Notes under the pieces: generated by a model
Seen by the model: the letters and a program-made list of their open reading frames with translations, nothing else
What the model was told of the DNA's origin: nothing
The model's database searches: none
NCBI GenBank assembly: GCA_030538215.1
Contig: JAUNUM010000004.1
Location: forward strand, 1-64,000
Direction of reading: 5' to 3'
DNA: 64,000 nucleotides
From: Bacteroidia bacterium
Lineage (GTDB): Bacteria; Bacteroidota; Bacteroidia; Bacteroidales; Dysgonomonadaceae
Shown: piece by piece, positions 63,450 through 64,000 of the stretch
Numbering within the stretch: position 1 is the stretch's first letter
How the letters are laid out: each line of letters opens with the position of its first letter
Position numbers and translations under genes: made by a program

Positions 63450-64000
63450 ATGATTATGCAATTAATTGATGGAAAAGCCGTAGCGGCTCAAATCAAAAAA
63501 GAAATAGCGGAAGAAGTTCTACAAATTAAAGCCAATGGCGGAAAAACACCGCATTTGGCAGCTGTACTTGTTGGGCACGATGGCGGAAGCGAAACTTATG
63601 TAGCCGGCAAAGTTCGTGCTTGCGAAGAAGTGGGTTTTAAATCTACACTGATTCGTTACGAAGACGATGTAACAGAAGAAGAACTGCTTGCTTGTGTTGA
63701 CAGGCTTAACAATGACAACGATATCGACGGATTCATTGTTCAACTACCGTTACCAAAACATATTTCGGAAGACAAAATCACCGAAGCGATAGATTATCGC
63801 AAAGATGTGGATGGTTTTCATCCCGTAAATGTTGGCCGTATGTCCATTGGGCTGCCTTGCTTTCTTTCGGCTACGCCGTCGGGAATCGTAGAATTGTTGA
63901 AACGATACGAAATTGAAACCAAAGGAAAACACTGTGTTATTTTGGGCAGAAGTAATATTGTGGGCAAACCCGCCGCATTGCTAATGATGCAAAAAGGATA
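63450..64000 (+). CDS. folD: Bifunctional methylenetetrahydrofolate dehydrogenase/cyclohydrolase FolD, 5' part
   Basis: The frame runs off the right edge after about 183 residues. Two in-frame ATGs (63450 and 63456) give [19 protein letters not shown] or MQLIDGKAV; both fit. Seen: [24 protein letters not shown] with the catalytic Lys, [42 protein letters not shown] and the NADP-binding start [17 protein letters not shown]. It interconverts methylene- and formyl-tetrahydrofolate in the cytoplasm. It lies 65 bp after ffh. Confidence 0.95.
   Translation, partial: MIMQLIDGKAVAAQIKKEIAEEVLQIKANGGKTPHLAAVLVGHDGGSETYVAGKVRACEEVGFKSTLIRYEDDVTEEELLACVDRLNNDNDIDGFIVQLPLPKHISEDKITEAIDYRKDVDGFHPVNVGRMSIGLPCFLSATPSGIVELLKRYEIETKGKHCVILGRSNIVGKPAALLMMQKG

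Overview
The window looks like a chromosomal segment of a Bacteroidota bacterium, most likely order Bacteroidales. The reasons are three SusC/SusD outer-membrane pairs, ECF sigma/FecR anti-sigma modules, many lipoproteins with a Cys lipobox, Bacteroidota-type -7 promoter boxes (TAnnTTTG) and a tmRNA whose tag ends in NNYALAA. The DNA is visibly AT-rich. Species cannot be named from the sequence alone.

Positions 1-522 hold the 3' end of an ACR3-type arsenite efflux gene. Positions 583-33551 form a ~33 kb block of envelope genes on the + strand. Cluster 1 (583-12286) has ECF sigma, FecR, SusC, SusD, DUF4843 lipoprotein, PKD-like lipoprotein, a tandem thioredoxin protein and a stand-alone DsbD N-terminal domain. 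Cluster 2 (12497-23190) has a paralogous ECF sigma/FecR pair, SusC, SusD and three tandem DUF4369/TlpA-like thiol-disulfide lipoproteins. Cluster 3 (23645-33551) has SusC without an STN domain, SusD, an M16 peptidase pair and a full-length DsbD. No glycan-degrading enzyme is present. The recurring partners are thioredoxin folds and peptidases, so I infer uptake of a peptide, protein or metal/thiol substrate, with thiol reduction and proteolysis as partner functions, rather than glycan use.

Positions 33648-43285 are mixed housekeeping genes: MazG, a small Cys protein, a DUF3575-like protein, a small lipoprotein, a UPF0316 membrane protein, threonine aldolase, an MscS channel, carboxynorspermidine synthase and the NfnAB transhydrogenase pair. 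The tmRNA gene ssrA lies at 43463-43863. A four-gene pyruvate dehydrogenase-type operon (E1 alpha, E1 beta, E2, E3) follows at 44220-49140.

From 49205 to 61801 genes lie on the - strand. They are rhodanese, U32 peptidase, MetA (with the acetyl-CoA-type Glu111), a flavin reductase, pyrI and pyrB, then an RND tripartite efflux operon (adaptor, pump, TolC), then a fimbrillin-like lipoprotein with a 40-residue Cys protein downstream. The right edge carries ffh and the 5' part of folD on the + strand.

Intergenic spacers are unusually structured. There are at least two families of dispersed palindromes (arms AGAAACTGTTTT and GAGACGC) and several word-like near-tandem repeats that begin at, or even supply, the stop codons of flanking genes.
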